A stretch of DNA of 33,465 nt. It comes from Candidatus Margulisiibacteriota bacterium (GTDB taxonomy: Bacteria > Margulisbacteria > WOR-1 > O2-12-FULL-45-9 > XYB2-FULL-48-7). The notes under the pieces were generated by a model that ran no database searches, was not told the origin of the DNA, and saw only the letters and a program-made list of their open reading frames with translations. The position numbers were made by a program, and so were the translations under genes. Within the stretch, counting starts at the first letter, position 1, and each line of letters begins with the position of its first letter. The stretch is taken from positions 1 to 33,465 of the forward strand of contig JAHJKL010000030.1 in assembly GCA_018822365.1 (NCBI GenBank), read 5' to 3'. Shown one piece after another: positions 1 to 13,639 of this stretch.

Positions 1-10
1 AAATACCTTA

Positions 11-39
11 TTGACAACTTTTTCCGATTGCAGTACAAT
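11..39 (+). promoter_or_regulatory. sigma70-type promoter upstream of the superoperon
   Basis: A perfect -35 hexamer TTGACA (11-16) is followed by a 17-nt spacer and a -10 hexamer TACAAT (34-39), one base from consensus. Transcription would start near 46. It is the only convincing promoter before rpmG and the following cluster. The sequence left of it is outside the window, so read-through from an upstream gene cannot be excluded. Confidence 0.75.
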
Positions 40-56
40 AATATAGTTAAGGTACC

Positions 57-108
57 GTTTGGGATAACGAGCCAGTCCTTCTGCCGATGAATTAGAAGGA
101 TCACAAAT
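57..108 (+). promoter_or_regulatory. structured 5' leader with a possible antiterminator fold
   Basis: A 7-bp hairpin is visible: TCCTTCT (76-82) pairs with AGAAGGA (94-100) around an 11-nt loop. Outside it, GTTTGGGAT (57-65) can pair with 100-108, with one G.A mismatch and one G.U pair. That outer helix would use the CACAAA strand (102-107) that forms the base of the terminator at 102-161, so the two folds compete. This is the usual logic of transcription attenuation. No known riboswitch or r-protein leader class was recognised. The hairpin is seen directly; the switching role is inference. Confidence 0.35.
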
Positions 109-161
109 CTCCCTATTTTTCCCCGATGAAGTCGGGGAGCGGGGGAGTTTGTGTTTTTTTT
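102..161 (+). terminator. intrinsic terminator just upstream of rpmG
   Basis: CACAAA (102-107) pairs with TTTGTG (148-153) and CTCCC (109-113) with GGGAG (143-147), with T108 bulged. An inner hairpin CCCCGA/TCGGGG (121-126/132-137) stacks inside. Eight T residues follow at 154-161. This is a strong Rho-independent terminator. Only 13 nt separate it from the rpmG start codon, which leaves no room for another promoter. Transcription of rpmG and the downstream cluster must therefore read through it, so it probably acts as a regulated attenuator. It could also end an upstream transcript or a small RNA of about 115 nt. Confidence 0.8.
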
Positions 162-174
162 ATGGGAGTAAACG

Positions 175-324
175 ATGCAGGAAATTATTACGCTTGTTTG
201 CGGTGAATGTAAAAGAAAAAATTACACCACTACTAAGAACAAGAAGAACACTAAAGAGAGGATCGAGTTGACGAAGTATTGCAAGTGGGACCGGAAGCAT
301 ACAGCGCATAAAGAGGAAAAATAA
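175..324 (+). CDS. rpmG: 50S ribosomal protein L33
   Basis: This 49-aa protein has the L33 pattern: a first zinc knuckle C9-x2-C12, the [11 protein letters not shown] stretch, and the C-terminal RKHTAHKE signature. L33 sits near the E-site tRNA on the large subunit. A Shine-Dalgarno GGGAG at 164-168, immediately after the terminator T-tract, sets the ATG at 175. The second knuckle is altered: the family pattern CPxCRKHT reads C36-K-W-D39-R-K-H-T here, so the fourth zinc ligand is Asp rather than Cys. The gene lies first in the rpmG-tRNA-secE-nusG order found in many bacteria. The identification is secure; the zinc status is uncertain. Confidence 0.95.
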   Translation: MQEIITLVCGECKRKNYTTTKNKKNTKERIELTKYCKWDRKHTAHKEEK

Positions 325-347
325 TTTCTCTTTGTCGGCAACGCTCT

Positions 348-418
348 GGGAGTGTCGGTTAATGGCAAACCACTGGTCTCCAAAACCAGGACTGGGGGTT
401 CAAGTCCCTCCACTCCCG
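348..418 (+). tRNA. tRNA-Trp (anticodon CCA)
   Basis: A complete cloverleaf can be drawn. The acceptor stem GGGAGTG (348-354) pairs with CACTCCC (411-417), with discriminator G418. The D stem is GGTT/AACC, the anticodon stem CTGGT/ACCAG (373-377/385-389), the loop CTCCAAA with anticodon CCA at 380-382. The variable loop has 4 nt and the T arm is 394-410 with loop TTCAAGT. The 3' CCA is not encoded and must be added enzymatically. The gene lies between rpmG and secE on the same transcript, so tRNA maturation would cut the mRNA there. Confidence 0.96.
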
Positions 419-433
419 GTTTTAAATTATTGA

Positions 434-619
434 ATGAAAAATAAGATAGTTAATTACTTTAACGAGACTCTGGCGGAAATGAAGAAGGTCGCCTGGCCGG
501 ATCGGCAATATGTTACCGCGGCGACCGTGATAATTTTAGTGATCGTTCTGATGACCGGTTTTTTTGTGTTGTTCGTCGATTATGTGCTCGGTTCGGTGTT
601 TAAATTAATATTGGGTTGA
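434..619 (+). CDS. secE: preprotein translocase subunit SecE
   Basis: This 61-aa single-span membrane protein clamps SecY in the SecYEG channel. The cytoplasmic amphipathic helix (residues 5-20) leads into the signature MKKVAWPDR (16-24). One transmembrane segment spans about 29-57. It is the short, one-helix form found in most bacteria outside the enterobacteria. The ATG at 434 lies only 15 nt after the tRNA-Trp and has no recognisable Shine-Dalgarno. It is followed by nusG in the conserved secE-nusG pair; secY lies about 21 kb downstream in the same cluster. Confidence 0.96.
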   Translation: MKNKIVNYFNETLAEMKKVAWPDRQYVTAATVIILVIVLMTGFFVLFVDYVLGSVFKLILG

Positions 620-629
620 TGATTAAATA

Positions 630-1238
630 ATGAATGATAACCAAGAACATTTGACAAGTGAGCCAGAAGAGAACGCGGCCCCAGCACCGGAAGAAGTAAA
701 ACCGGCGCCGGCTGGCGATAAAAAGTGGTATGTGATCCAAACCTTGACCGGCCAGGAAGACCGGGCCAAGCTGGCAATTGAACAGGCGATCGAATCCGAA
801 GGTTTAAAAGATAAGATTATTCAGGTCCTGGTCCCGATTGAGGAAACAATAGAGATCAAAGGCGGCAAGCGCTATGAACGCATCCGCAAGATGTTCCCCG
901 GTTACGTTTTCCTCGAGATGATCCTGGACGAAGAAACCTGGTACGTGATCCGGCAGACGACCGGCGTCGCCAGATTTATTGGGACTAAAACGCAGCCAAC
1001 CCCGGTATCCGACCGGGAAATGGCCCGGGTCTTGAAACAGCTTGGTAAAGAAGAAAAACTGGAAGTCTTTTTTGAGAAGGGTGAGGCGGTCAGGATCATT
1101 TTTGGTCCGTTCCGCGGCTACACCGGCAATGTCGATGAGATCAATCCGGAAAAAGGGAAGCTCAAAGTCCTGATCAATATTTTTGGTCGGGACACGCCGG
1201 TCGAGGTCAATTTTGAGCACGCCCAAAAATTAGTCTGA
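630..1238 (+). CDS. nusG: transcription elongation/antitermination factor NusG
   Basis: NusG (202 aa) binds the RNA polymerase clamp and links it to Rho or to ribosomal S10. The NGN domain starts at KKWYVIQT (31-38) and includes the [10 protein letters not shown] stretch. A linker leads to the C-terminal KOW domain at about 152-180 ([11 protein letters not shown]). Residues 1-30 form an extra Glu/Pro/Ala-rich tail before the NGN domain. No other start codon lies between 630 and the core, so the tail is real if the protein is made. Both NusG partners in transcription-translation coupling, RNA polymerase and S10, are encoded in the same cluster. Confidence 0.97.
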   Translation: MNDNQEHLTSEPEENAAPAPEEVKPAPAGDKKWYVIQTLTGQEDRAKLAIEQAIESEGLKDKIIQVLVPIEETIEIKGGKRYERIRKMFPGYVFLEMILDEETWYVIRQTTGVARFIGTKTQPTPVSDREMARVLKQLGKEEKLEVFFEKGEAVRIIFGPFRGYTGNVDEINPEKGKLKVLINIFGRDTPVEVNFEHAQKLV

Positions 1239-1248
1239 AGGGAAGGCC

Positions 1249-1677
1249 ATGGCAGCTAAAAAAGAACTTTTAACTAAAGTAAAATTGCAGATCAAAGCGG
1301 GAGCCGCTAATCCCGCCCCTCCGATCGGTCCCGCGCTCGGCCAGCACGGCCTCAACATCATGGAATTCTGTAAACAATATAATGCCGCGACCAAAGATAA
1401 AGGGGATATGGTCATCCCGGTCGAGATCTCGATCTTCAAGGACCGCTCCTTTACCTTTATATTAAAGACCCCGCCTGTGGCCGACCTTTTAAGAAAAGCG
1501 GCGGGCGTGGAAAAAGGGTCCGGCGTTCCCAACAAGAACAAAGTAGGCGCCGTCTCCAAAGCCAAGGTCAAGGAAATTGCCGAACTTAAATTGCCCGACC
1601 TCAATGCCAACGACGTCGAAGCCGGGATGAAAATTGTTGAAGGGACCGCCCGGAGCATGGGGATAAACGTACAATGA
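1249..1677 (+). CDS. rplK: 50S ribosomal protein L11
   Basis: L11 (142 aa, standard length) forms the base of the GTPase-associated centre with 23S rRNA helices 43/44. The N-terminal Pro-rich segment [13 protein letters not shown], target of thiostrepton in the family, is intact, as is the C-terminal rRNA-binding domain with [21 protein letters not shown] ribosome binding site precedes the ATG at 1249. The stop overlaps the rplA start in an ATGA arrangement, indicating translational coupling of L11 and L1. Confidence 0.97.
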   Translation: MAAKKELLTKVKLQIKAGAANPAPPIGPALGQHGLNIMEFCKQYNAATKDKGDMVIPVEISIFKDRSFTFILKTPPVADLLRKAAGVEKGSGVPNKNKVGAVSKAKVKEIAELKLPDLNANDVEAGMKIVEGTARSMGINVQ

Positions 1678-2369
1678 GCGGAAAAAAATTCAACGAAAAG
1701 AACAAACTGGTCAATAGCGACAAAAAATATACCCTCCAGGAAGCGGTTGCCATGTTAAAGCAGACTGCCTGGGCCAAGTTTGACGAAACAGTCGACCTGG
1801 CGATCAAGCTTGGGGTCAACACCACCAAGAACCCCTCGATCCGCGGCGCTGTTTCCCTCCCTTCCGGGAGCGGCAAAAGCAAAAAGATCGCGGTCATTAC
1901 CAGCCCTGCCGGCGTCAAAGAGGCCGAAAAAGCCGGCGCGGCCGTAGCCGGTTCGGAAGACCTGGTAGAAAAGATCAAGGGGGGCTTCCTCGATTTTGAT
2001 ATTCTGATCGCTTCACCAGATATGATGGTCTCGGTCGGCAAGCTTGGAAAAATGCTGGGCCCCAAAGGGCTGATGCCTAACCCCAAGACCGGCACTGTCA
2101 CAGAGGATGTGGCTAAGGCGGTCGCGGAATTCAAAGGGGGGAAAGTTGAGTTCAAGATGGACAAAGGCGGCGCGGTCCATATGGTTATCGGGAAAGTTTC
2201 ATTCGCGCCTGAAGCGCTGATCAAGAATTTTAAGACCTCGCTGGAAGCGATCAACCGCCAAAAACCTTCCGGGCTTAAAGGTGTATACATCAAATCTATC
2301 ACCCTTTCCTCGACGATGGGGCCGGGGATCAAGCTGGACACGCGTAAAACTTTGGAAGAGGTTGAATAA
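1674..2369 (+). CDS. rplA: 50S ribosomal protein L1
   Basis: L1 (231 aa) builds the mobile stalk that escorts deacylated tRNA from the E site. The signature [14 protein letters not shown] is present, along with the domain I region ending in [15 protein letters not shown]. The usual DPRKAD stretch before the VRG/LPxGxGK segment reads [10 protein letters not shown] here, a modest departure. In many bacteria L1 represses its own operon by binding the leader mRNA. No such leader exists before rplK, where the gap from nusG is 10 nt. rplJ starts in the TAATG overlap at its end. Confidence 0.97.
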   Translation: MSGKKFNEKNKLVNSDKKYTLQEAVAMLKQTAWAKFDETVDLAIKLGVNTTKNPSIRGAVSLPSGSGKSKKIAVITSPAGVKEAEKAGAAVAGSEDLVEKIKGGFLDFDILIASPDMMVSVGKLGKMLGPKGLMPNPKTGTVTEDVAKAVAEFKGGKVEFKMDKGGAVHMVIGKVSFAPEALIKNFKTSLEAINRQKPSGLKGVYIKSITLSSTMGPGIKLDTRKTLEEVE

Positions 2370-2899
2370 TGAGCGAAAAAGCGATCGCGCGGAAAAAAAT
2401 TGTTGTCGATGACCTGAAGGACCGGATCTCCAGATCCAGCTTGCTGGTGATCACCGATTATGTTGGCTTTACCGTCAAGGATCTGACCGGTTTGCGCAAG
2501 AAACTCCGGCCCACCGGCGGCGAGCTGAAGATCATCAAGAACACCCTGATCCACCGGGCGGCGAGCGAATGCGGCTATGATGGGCTGGAAGACAAGCTCA
2601 AAGGTTCTACCGCTTTGCTTCTGGGCTACGACGATCCTGTCGCCCCGCTCAAGGTCATGGTTGAATACTTTAAAGAGATCGAAAAAGGGGCGATGCGCGC
2701 CGGGATCGTCAGCAAATCTGTTTTTGACGAAAAGCAGCTCAAAGAAATATCCAAGCTGCCGCCGCGCGATATTCTGCTCGGTAAAGTTGTCGGCGGCCTC
2801 CAGGCGCCGATCTCCGGTTTGGTTAACGTCTTGCAAGGTCCGATCAGGAAACTGGTCTACGCCCTGCAAGCGATCAAAGACAAGAAAGGAGGGGAATAA
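2369..2899 (+). CDS. rplJ: 50S ribosomal protein L10
   Basis: L10 (176 aa) anchors the L7/L12 dimers of the stalk. The N-terminal rRNA-binding domain carries ITDYVGFTVKDLTGLRKKLR and the KNTLIHRA segment. The C-terminal helix for L12 binding follows after about residue 130. The start codon overlaps the rplA stop by one base, so the L10 leader that normally binds the L10-L12 complex has no room upstream. Any feedback control must use sequence inside rplA or act elsewhere. Confidence 0.96.
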   Translation: MSEKAIARKKIVVDDLKDRISRSSLLVITDYVGFTVKDLTGLRKKLRPTGGELKIIKNTLIHRAASECGYDGLEDKLKGSTALLLGYDDPVAPLKVMVEYFKEIEKGAMRAGIVSKSVFDEKQLKEISKLPPRDILLGKVVGGLQAPISGLVNVLQGPIRKLVYALQAIKDKKGGE

Positions 2900-2902
2900 G
2901 AA

Positions 2903-3280
2903 ATGTCAAAAGTACAGGAATTGATCACGTCAGTTGAGTCGATGACCGTTCTCGAACTGTCCGAGCTGGTGAAAGCCCTTGAAGAAAAGTTCGGGGTAAC
3001 CGCCGCCGCTCCGATGATGATGGGGGGTGGGATGATGCCGGGTGCCGGCGCCGCCGCTGAAGCTCCGAAAGATGAGTTCGACGTCGTGCTTACCGCTGCC
3101 GGAGACAAGAAGATCCAGGTGCTCAAGGTTCTCCGCGAGCTGACCGGTCTTGGTCTCAAGGAAGCAAAAGATCTCGTTGACGGCGCGCCCAAGACCGTCA
3201 AAGAGAAAATAAAGAAAGAAGAAGCTGAAGAGATTAAAAAGAAACTCGAAGCTGAAGGGGCAAAGGTAGAGATCAAATAA
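2903..3280 (+). CDS. rplL: 50S ribosomal protein L7/L12
   Basis: L7/L12 (125 aa) is the multi-copy stalk protein that recruits translational GTPases. The N-terminal dimerisation domain (1-32) is followed by a flexible hinge (about 34-55) and the C-terminal domain with [20 protein letters not shown]. The hinge is rich in Met and Gly (Met38-40, Met44-45) rather than mainly Ala/Pro. A very strong Shine-Dalgarno, AAAGGAGGGG, begins at 2885. This may help provide the several copies needed per ribosome, since no separate promoter or rplL-rpoB attenuator is present. rpoB begins in a TAATG overlap. Confidence 0.97.
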   Translation: MSKVQELITSVESMTVLELSELVKALEEKFGVTAAAPMMMGGGMMPGAGAAAEAPKDEFDVVLTAAGDKKIQVLKVLRELTGLGLKEAKDLVDGAPKTVKEKIKKEEAEEIKKKLEAEGAKVEIK

Positions 3281-6200
3281 TGACTGGTAGAAGGAAATTT
3301 TTTCAAACACGAAGCAGAAAGGTCATTGAGCCGCCGGATCTTTTGGAACTGCAGAAGGATTCTTTCAAGTGGTTCCTGGAAGAAGGGCTGCCGGAAGAAT
3401 TAAGGCTGGTCTCTCCCATCAAAGGTTATCAGGGGGGATTGGAGCTTTCGTTCACCGGTAAGTGCAGCTACGGCAAGCCAAAATACCCGACTGAAGAGTG
3501 TTTGATCCGGGAAACGACTTATTCCGTGCCAATGAAGGTTGAAGCTCGTTTGCTCAACAAGGAGACAAAGGAGATCAAGTCGCAGGAAGTGTTCATCGGC
3601 GACCTGCCGATGATGACCGATCGCGGCACTTTCATTATTAATGGGGCGGAACGGGTCATTGTTTCCCAGCTGGTCCGTTCTCCCGGCGTTTATTTCCGCG
3701 AATCAAAGCGGAACGAGCGGACCGGGAAGGTCATTTTCTACGCGATGGTCGTTCCCGACCGCGGTGCCTGGCTGGAGATCGAAACGGACGCTTCCAATTC
3801 GCTCTCGGTTAGGATTAACCGTGCCCGCAAGATCCCGATAACCATGTTCCTGTCAGCGATCGGCGCGACCGAAGAAGAGGTCCTCAAAGCTTTACCGGAA
3901 GGGGAGCATCGGCGCAAATCCCTTAAGGATTGCCCGATCCTGCCGCGCGATGAAGCGCTGATCGAGATCTACAAACGGCTCCGCCCGGGAGATCCGGTAA
4001 CCCAGGAAGGGGCTCAGGTTTATCTGAACAATCTTTTCTTCAACGCCAGACGCTATGACCTGGGGAAGGTCGGCCGCTACAAGCTGAACCGCCGCCTCAC
4101 CGTCAAGATCGAAGAAGACAAGACCATGCTGACCAAGATCGACATTTTGGCCATGGTCGAAAATCTGGTAAGCATTAACAATGGCGACGGTATGCCTGAC
4201 GATATCGACCACCTTGGCAACCGCCGCATCCGCGCCGTCGGAGAGCTTTTGCAGCGCCAGATCCGGGTCGGTTTTGCCCGGGTTGAAAAGCTGGTCAAAG
4301 AGCAGATGATGATCAAAGGAGCGGAGCCGCTGACCCCGGGACAACTGGTCAATGTCCGGCCGCTGCAAGCGGTGATCAAAGAATTTTTCGGCTCCAGTCA
4401 GTTGTCGCAATTCATGGACCAGACCAATCCTTTGGCCGAATTGACCCACAAGCGGCGTTTGTCGGCCCTTGGCCCCGGCGGTTTAAGCCGGGAGCGGGCG
4501 GGCTTTGAGGTCCGCGACATCCATCCGTCCCACTATGGCCGCATTTGTCCGATCGAAACACCGGAAGGTCCGAACGCCGGTCTGATCGGCTCCCTCTCGA
4601 CCTACGCGAGGGTCAACAAATACGGTTTTATCGAATCCCCTTACCGCAAGGTGGAAAAAGGGCGGATCACCAATAAAGTAGAATACCAAACCGCTGACGT
4701 CAGCGACTTTTTCAGGATCGCTTCGTTCGACGTCAAGCTGGACGACGACGGCAAGATCACCGACAAGAATTGCACCGTCAGCTATAAACGCAAATTTATT
4801 CTGGCGACCCCGGACGAGATCGACTACATGGCGGTCGCCCCGGAGCAGATCATCGGCGTGACCACCGCCATGATCCCCTTTGTTGAACACGACGACGCCA
4901 ACCGCGCTTTGATGGGGGCCAACATGCAGCGCCAATCGGTGCCGCTCCTTTCCCCGGAAGCCCCAATCGTTGGGACCGGCTGGGAAGCTCGGGTCGCCAA
5001 AGATTCCCGTTCGCTGGTTACCGCCAAGAACCCGGGCAAAGTTATCAGGGTTGATGCCAATGAAGTGGTTATCCAGCGCGACAACAAAACCAAAGATACT
5101 TACAAGCTGACCAGCTTTGGCCGGAGCAACCAGGATACCCTGGTCCACCAGCGGCCGCGCGTCAAACTTGGCCAGTCGGTCAAAGTTGGCGAACCGGTCG
5201 CCGACAGCTCCGCGACCAAAGACGGCGAACTGGCGCTGGGCAAAAATTGCCTGGTCGCCCTGATGCCGTTCGAAGGTTTCAACTATGAAGACGCGATCAT
5301 TCTCTCCGAACGCCTGGTCAAAAAAGATGTTTTCACTACCGTCCATATCCAGCGGCTGGAAGTCGAGGTCCGTGCCACCAAGCTGGGAATGGAAGAGATC
5401 ACCCGCGAGATCCCCAATGTCGGCGAAGAAGCGATCGCCAATCTCGACGACCGCGGAGTGATCGTCGCCGGCTCCGAAGTTGAACCGGGCGATGTCCTGG
5501 TTGGCAAGGTTACTCCAAAGGGAGAAACCGAACTGCCGGCCGAAGAAAAGCTCCTTCGCGCCATTTTTGGCGATAAGGCCCGCGATATGCGCGACACCTC
5601 GCTCCGCGTTCCGCCCGGAGAGACCGGAAAAGTTATCGCGGTCCGCTCTTTTTCCCGCGAGAACGGGGATGAGCTGCCGCCGGGAGTGCATGAACTGGTC
5701 AGGGTTTATATCGCTCAATTGCGCAAGATCAGTGTCGGTGACAAGATCGCCGGACGGCACGGGAACAAAGGGGTTGTCGCCAAGGTCCTGCCGGAAGAAG
5801 ATATGCCTTACCTGCCGGATGGTACCCCGGTTGATGTTATTTTAAACCCGTTGGGCGTTCCTTCCCGTATGAATATCGGCCAGATCTTTGAATTGATGCT
5901 TGGCCAGGCCGGCTGGTCGCTTGGCCGGAAATACGAAATGCCCCCGTTTGACGAAGCGTTTGAAGAGAACGCTTCGCTCAACACGATCGAGAACGAACTG
6001 CAGGAAGCTTCGACCCGCAAAGATTTTCCGTGGGTCAACAAGAGCGGAAAAGTCGATCTGATCGACGCCCGCACCGGCCGGCCGTTTGGCCGCAAGGTCG
6101 CGGTCGGCAAGATGTACCTGATGAAGCTGATCCACTTAGTTGACGACAAGATGCACGCCCGCTCGACCGGCCCTTATTCGCTTATCACCCAGCAGCCGCT

Positions 6201-6547
6201 GGGGGGTAAAGCCCAGTTCGGCGGACAGCGCTTCGGAGAAATGGAGGTCTGGGCCCTTTACGCCTACGGCGCCGCCCACACGTTGCAGGAGATCCTGACG
6301 ATCAAATCCGACGACGTGGTTGGCCGCTCCCGCGCCTATGAAGCGATCCTCAAAGGTAAATCAATGAGCAAACCAGGCATGCCGGAGTCGTTCAAAGTCC
6401 TGCTCAAGGAATTGCGCGGATTGGCTCTCGACATGAAGACCGTCACCCGTGAAGGCAAAGAGATAAACATTGACGAAGATACCAGATCAGCGCGCGAGCG
6501 AACGCCGCAGATCTTTGGCCGATCACGGTCATCAGGAGGAGAGAAAC

Positions 6548-6558
<11 letters not shown>
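3280..6558 (+). CDS. rpoB: DNA-directed RNA polymerase subunit beta
   Basis: The beta subunit has 1092 aa, close to the cyanobacterial length and well below the roughly 1340 of E. coli, so lineage-specific insertions are absent. The rifampicin region is intact: [13 protein letters not shown] begins at 369, with D380, H390 and S395 matching E. coli D516, H526 and S531, the drug-sensitive consensus. The catalytic-core segment [17 protein letters not shown] and the C-terminal [24 protein letters not shown] region (here with TQQ) are present. The gene starts in the overlap with rplL and its end overlaps rpoC by 11 nt. Confidence 0.98.
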
Positions 6559-10698
<4,140 letters not shown>

Positions 10699-10699
<1 letters not shown>

Positions 10700-11088
10700 T
10701 GCCGACAATCAATCAATTGATCAGAAAAGGGAGGGGCTCTAAGAAAACCAGGAGCAAGGCTCCGGCGCTCAAGTGTTGCCCTTTAAAACGCGGTGTTTGC
10801 ACCAGGGTCTATACCACTACCCCCAAAAAGCCCAACTCGGCGCTGCGCAAAGTCGCGCGCGTCAAGCTGGCCGGCGGAATAGAGGTCAGCGCTTACATTC
10901 CGGGCATTGGCCACAATCTTCAGGAACACTCGGTCGTTTTGGTCCGCGGCGGCCGTGTTAAAGACCTGCCCGGTGTCAGATATCACATTGTGCGCGGCGC
11001 GTATGATACCGCCGGCGTGGAGAAACGGAATCAGAGCCGTTCCAAGTATGGAGCGAAACGGCCGAAGGGGGGTAGCGCCAGTGCCTAG
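10699..11088 (+). CDS. rpsL: 30S ribosomal protein S12
   Basis: S12 (129 aa) lines the decoding centre. [11 protein letters not shown] begins at 41 and [14 protein letters not shown] at 83. K43 and K88 have the residues typical of streptomycin-sensitive S12, and D89 is the residue that is methylthiolated in some bacteria. The start lies in a TAATG overlap with rpoC, preceded by AGGAGGAGG. The C-terminus is a few residues longer than in E. coli. With rpsG and fusA it forms the str cluster, fused here to the RNA polymerase genes. Confidence 0.97.
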
Positions 11089-11551
11089 GTATGGAAGGGT
11101 CCCCAAACGTAAAATTGTTCCGGATCCAATTTACAGCAGTGCCATGGTCCAGCGTTTTATCAACAAGATGATCCAGGACGGGAAGAAGAGCAAAGTCGAA
11201 AAGATCTTCTACGACGCCATGGAAATTGTCGAAGGTAAATTGAAAAAGCCGGCGCTGGAGATCTTTACCAAATCGATCGAGAACCTGACCCCGTTGCTTG
11301 AGGTCAAGCCCCGGCGTGTCGGCGGAGCGACTTACCAGATCCCGGTCGAGGTTTCCAAGCTGCGCGGCGAAGCGCTGGCCATGCAATGGCTGCGCGAATC
11401 GGCCCGGGAGCGGAGCGGCCGCTCGATGGCGGAAAACCTGTCCGGTGAAATGATCGATGCTTACAACGGCGGCGGCAACGCGATGAAAAACAGGGAAACG
11501 CTGCATAAGACGGCCGAAGCTAATAAAGCTTTCGCGCACTTCAGGTGGTAA
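11081..11551 (+). CDS. rpsG: 30S ribosomal protein S7
   Basis: S7 (156 aa, standard length) nucleates the small-subunit head and contacts E-site tRNA. The GTG at 11081 is preferred: it gives [18 protein letters not shown], the normal S7 N-terminus. The longer reading from 10907 lies inside rpsL. Key segments are [30 protein letters not shown] and the C-terminal [15 protein letters not shown]. The start overlaps the end of rpsL by 8 nt with a purine-rich AGGGGGG upstream, suggesting coupled translation. Confidence 0.97.
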   Translation: MPRYGRVPKRKIVPDPIYSSAMVQRFINKMIQDGKKSKVEKIFYDAMEIVEGKLKKPALEIFTKSIENLTPLLEVKPRRVGGATYQIPVEVSKLRGEALAMQWLRESARERSGRSMAENLSGEMIDAYNGGGNAMKNRETLHKTAEANKAFAHFRW

Positions 11552-11557
11552 AAGAAA

Positions 11558-13636
11558 ATGCCTAGAGAATGTCCGATAGAAAAATATAGAAATATGGGAT
11601 TCGCGGCTCACATTGACGCCGGGAAGACCACGACCACGGAGCGGGTGTTGTTTTACAGCGGCCGGCTCCACCGGATCGGCAATGTTGATGACGGTAATAC
11701 CGCCATGGACTGGATGGTCCAGGAAAAAGAGCGCGGCATTACCATTACTTCGGCCGCGACCACGACCTTCTGGCGCGACCATCGGATCAATATTATCGAT
11801 ACCCCGGGACACGTTGATTTTACCGTCGAAGTAGAGCGCTCCATGCGCGTTCTCGACGGAGTGGTGGTTATTTTCTGCGCCGTTGGCGGGGTTCAGCCGC
11901 AGTCGGAGACCGTCTGGCGGCAGGCAATGCGCTACAAGGTTCCCCGGATGGCGTTTGTCAATAAAATGGACCGGCTTGGGGCCGATTTTTACCGGGTGGT
12001 TGGTCAGATCAAGGACCGTCTGCTGGTCAGGCCGGTGGTGATGCAGCTGCCGATCGGCGCCGAGGAGAATTTTAAAGGTGTGGTTGACCTGGTTGAGATG
12101 GAAGCGGTTATTTACGACGATGAGCAGGGGATGAAGTTCCATAAGGAGCCGATCCCCGCTGATCTGGCGGACAAAGCCAAACAATACCATGACCAGTTGG
12201 TTGAAGCGGCGGCTGAAGCCGACGACGCGACCCTGGAAAGATATTTGTCCGGTACCCCGTTAACCAAAGAAGAGGTCAAAGCGGGGATCCGGAAGCTCAC
12301 CGTCGACGCCGCCATCGTGCCGGTCTTCTGCGGCTCTTCTTTTAAGAACAAAGGGGTTCAGCCCCTGCTTGACGGGATCGTCGACTACCTGCCGTCGCCT
12401 CTGGACAAGAAAGCGGTGGTCGGGACCGATCCGAAAAACGGGGAAGAGATCACCCGCGAACCAAGCGACGAAGCGCCGTTCTCGGCGTTAGCCTTCAAGA
12501 TCGCGACCGATCCATTTGTCGGCCGGTTGACCTTTTTCCGGGTCTACTCGGGGGTCTTGAGCACCGGTTCATATACTTTCAACTCTTCAAAGGACCGGAA
12601 AGAGCGGATCGGCCGCTTGCTGCAAATGCACGCCAACAAGCGCGAAGAGATCAGCGAGATCTATGCCGGCGACATTGGCGCGATCGTTGGGCTCAAAGGG
12701 ACGATGACCGGAGACACTTTGTGCGATGGCGATAAACAGATCATCCTGGAGTCGATCCAGTTCCCGGAGCCGGTTATTTTTGTGGCGATCGAGCCCAAGA
12801 CCTCGGCCGACCAGGAAAAACTGGGCCTCTCACTTTCCAAACTCGCGGAAGAAGACCCGACTTTCCGGATCAAGACCGATCCCGAGACCGGCCAGACCAT
12901 TATTTCCGGGATGGGGGAGCTCCATCTGGAAATTATCGTCGATCGGTTATTACGGGAGTTCAAGGTTGAAGCCAACGTCGGCAAACCGCAGGTCGCCTAT
13001 AAGGAGACCATCCTTGGTTCAGCCGAAGTGGAAGGCAAATTTATCCGCCAGACCGGCGGCCGCGGACAGTACGGCCACGTCTGGCTGAAGATCGAGCCGC
13101 TTGAAGCGGGTAAGGGATACGAGTTCGTCAACAAGATCGTCGGCGGAGCGATCCCCAAGGAATATATTCCGGCGGTCGATGCCGGTATCAAAGAAGCGAT
13201 GCTGACCGGAGTTCTGGCCGGCTATCCGGTTATCGATATGAGGGCGACCTTGTTTGACGGTTCTTATCACGACGTCGACTCTTCCGAGATCGCGTTCAAG
13301 ATCGCCGGTTCAATGGCTTTCAAGAGCGGTTTTATGAAGTCAAAACCGATCCTGCTTGAACCGATCATGAAAGTTGAAGTTGTCGTTCCCGAACAGTACA
13401 TGGGGGATGTGATCGGAAATTTGAGCAGCCGCCGCGGCCACGTTGAGGAAATGTCCCCGCTGGCCGGCATGCAGACGATCAAGTCCAAAGTTCCGCTGGC
13501 GCAGATGTTCGGTTATTCGACCGACTTGCGTTCGCTGACCCAGGGACGGGGGAACTACACAATGGAATTCTCTGAATACCGCGAAGTTCCAAACAACATC
13601 GCGACTCAAATAATTGAAAAGGCACAAGGGAAGTAA
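11558..13636 (+). CDS. fusA: elongation factor G
   Basis: EF-G (692 aa) is the GTPase that drives tRNA-mRNA translocation. G1 is AHIDAGKT (17-24), the switch region includes ERGITI (58-63), G3 is DTPGH (81-85) and G4 NKMD (135-138). Domain II, the ferredoxin-like domain III ([19 protein letters not shown]), domain IV with [10 protein letters not shown], and domain V follow in order. Both the switch and domain IV motifs match the canonical translocase, not the ribosome-protection type. tuf, which normally follows fusA, is absent; rpsJ begins 3 nt after the stop. Confidence 0.98.
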   Translation: MPRECPIEKYRNMGFAAHIDAGKTTTTERVLFYSGRLHRIGNVDDGNTAMDWMVQEKERGITITSAATTTFWRDHRINIIDTPGHVDFTVEVERSMRVLDGVVVIFCAVGGVQPQSETVWRQAMRYKVPRMAFVNKMDRLGADFYRVVGQIKDRLLVRPVVMQLPIGAEENFKGVVDLVEMEAVIYDDEQGMKFHKEPIPADLADKAKQYHDQLVEAAAEADDATLERYLSGTPLTKEEVKAGIRKLTVDAAIVPVFCGSSFKNKGVQPLLDGIVDYLPSPLDKKAVVGTDPKNGEEITREPSDEAPFSALAFKIATDPFVGRLTFFRVYSGVLSTGSYTFNSSKDRKERIGRLLQMHANKREEISEIYAGDIGAIVGLKGTMTGDTLCDGDKQIILESIQFPEPVIFVAIEPKTSADQEKLGLSLSKLAEEDPTFRIKTDPETGQTIISGMGELHLEIIVDRLLREFKVEANVGKPQVAYKETILGSAEVEGKFIRQTGGRGQYGHVWLKIEPLEAGKGYEFVNKIVGGAIPKEYIPAVDAGIKEAMLTGVLAGYPVIDMRATLFDGSYHDVDSSEIAFKIAGSMAFKSGFMKSKPILLEPIMKVEVVVPEQYMGDVIGNLSSRRGHVEEMSPLAGMQTIKSKVPLAQMFGYSTDLRSLTQGRGNYTMEFSEYREVPNNIATQIIEKAQGK

Positions 13637-13639
13637 AAA

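Noticed and set aside
1601-2869. Long minus-strand open frame of 422 codons opposite rplK-rplA-rplJ
   Set aside because: It lies antisense to well-conserved ribosomal genes, spans three of them, and shows no recognisable domain. It is a codon-periodicity shadow.
4483-5760. Minus-strand open frame of 425 codons opposite rpoB
   Set aside because: Entirely antisense to conserved rpoB, no family match and no ribosome binding site logic.
10976-12190. Minus-strand open frame of 404 codons opposite rpsG-fusA
   Set aside because: Crosses several real genes in antisense and has low-complexity shadow composition.
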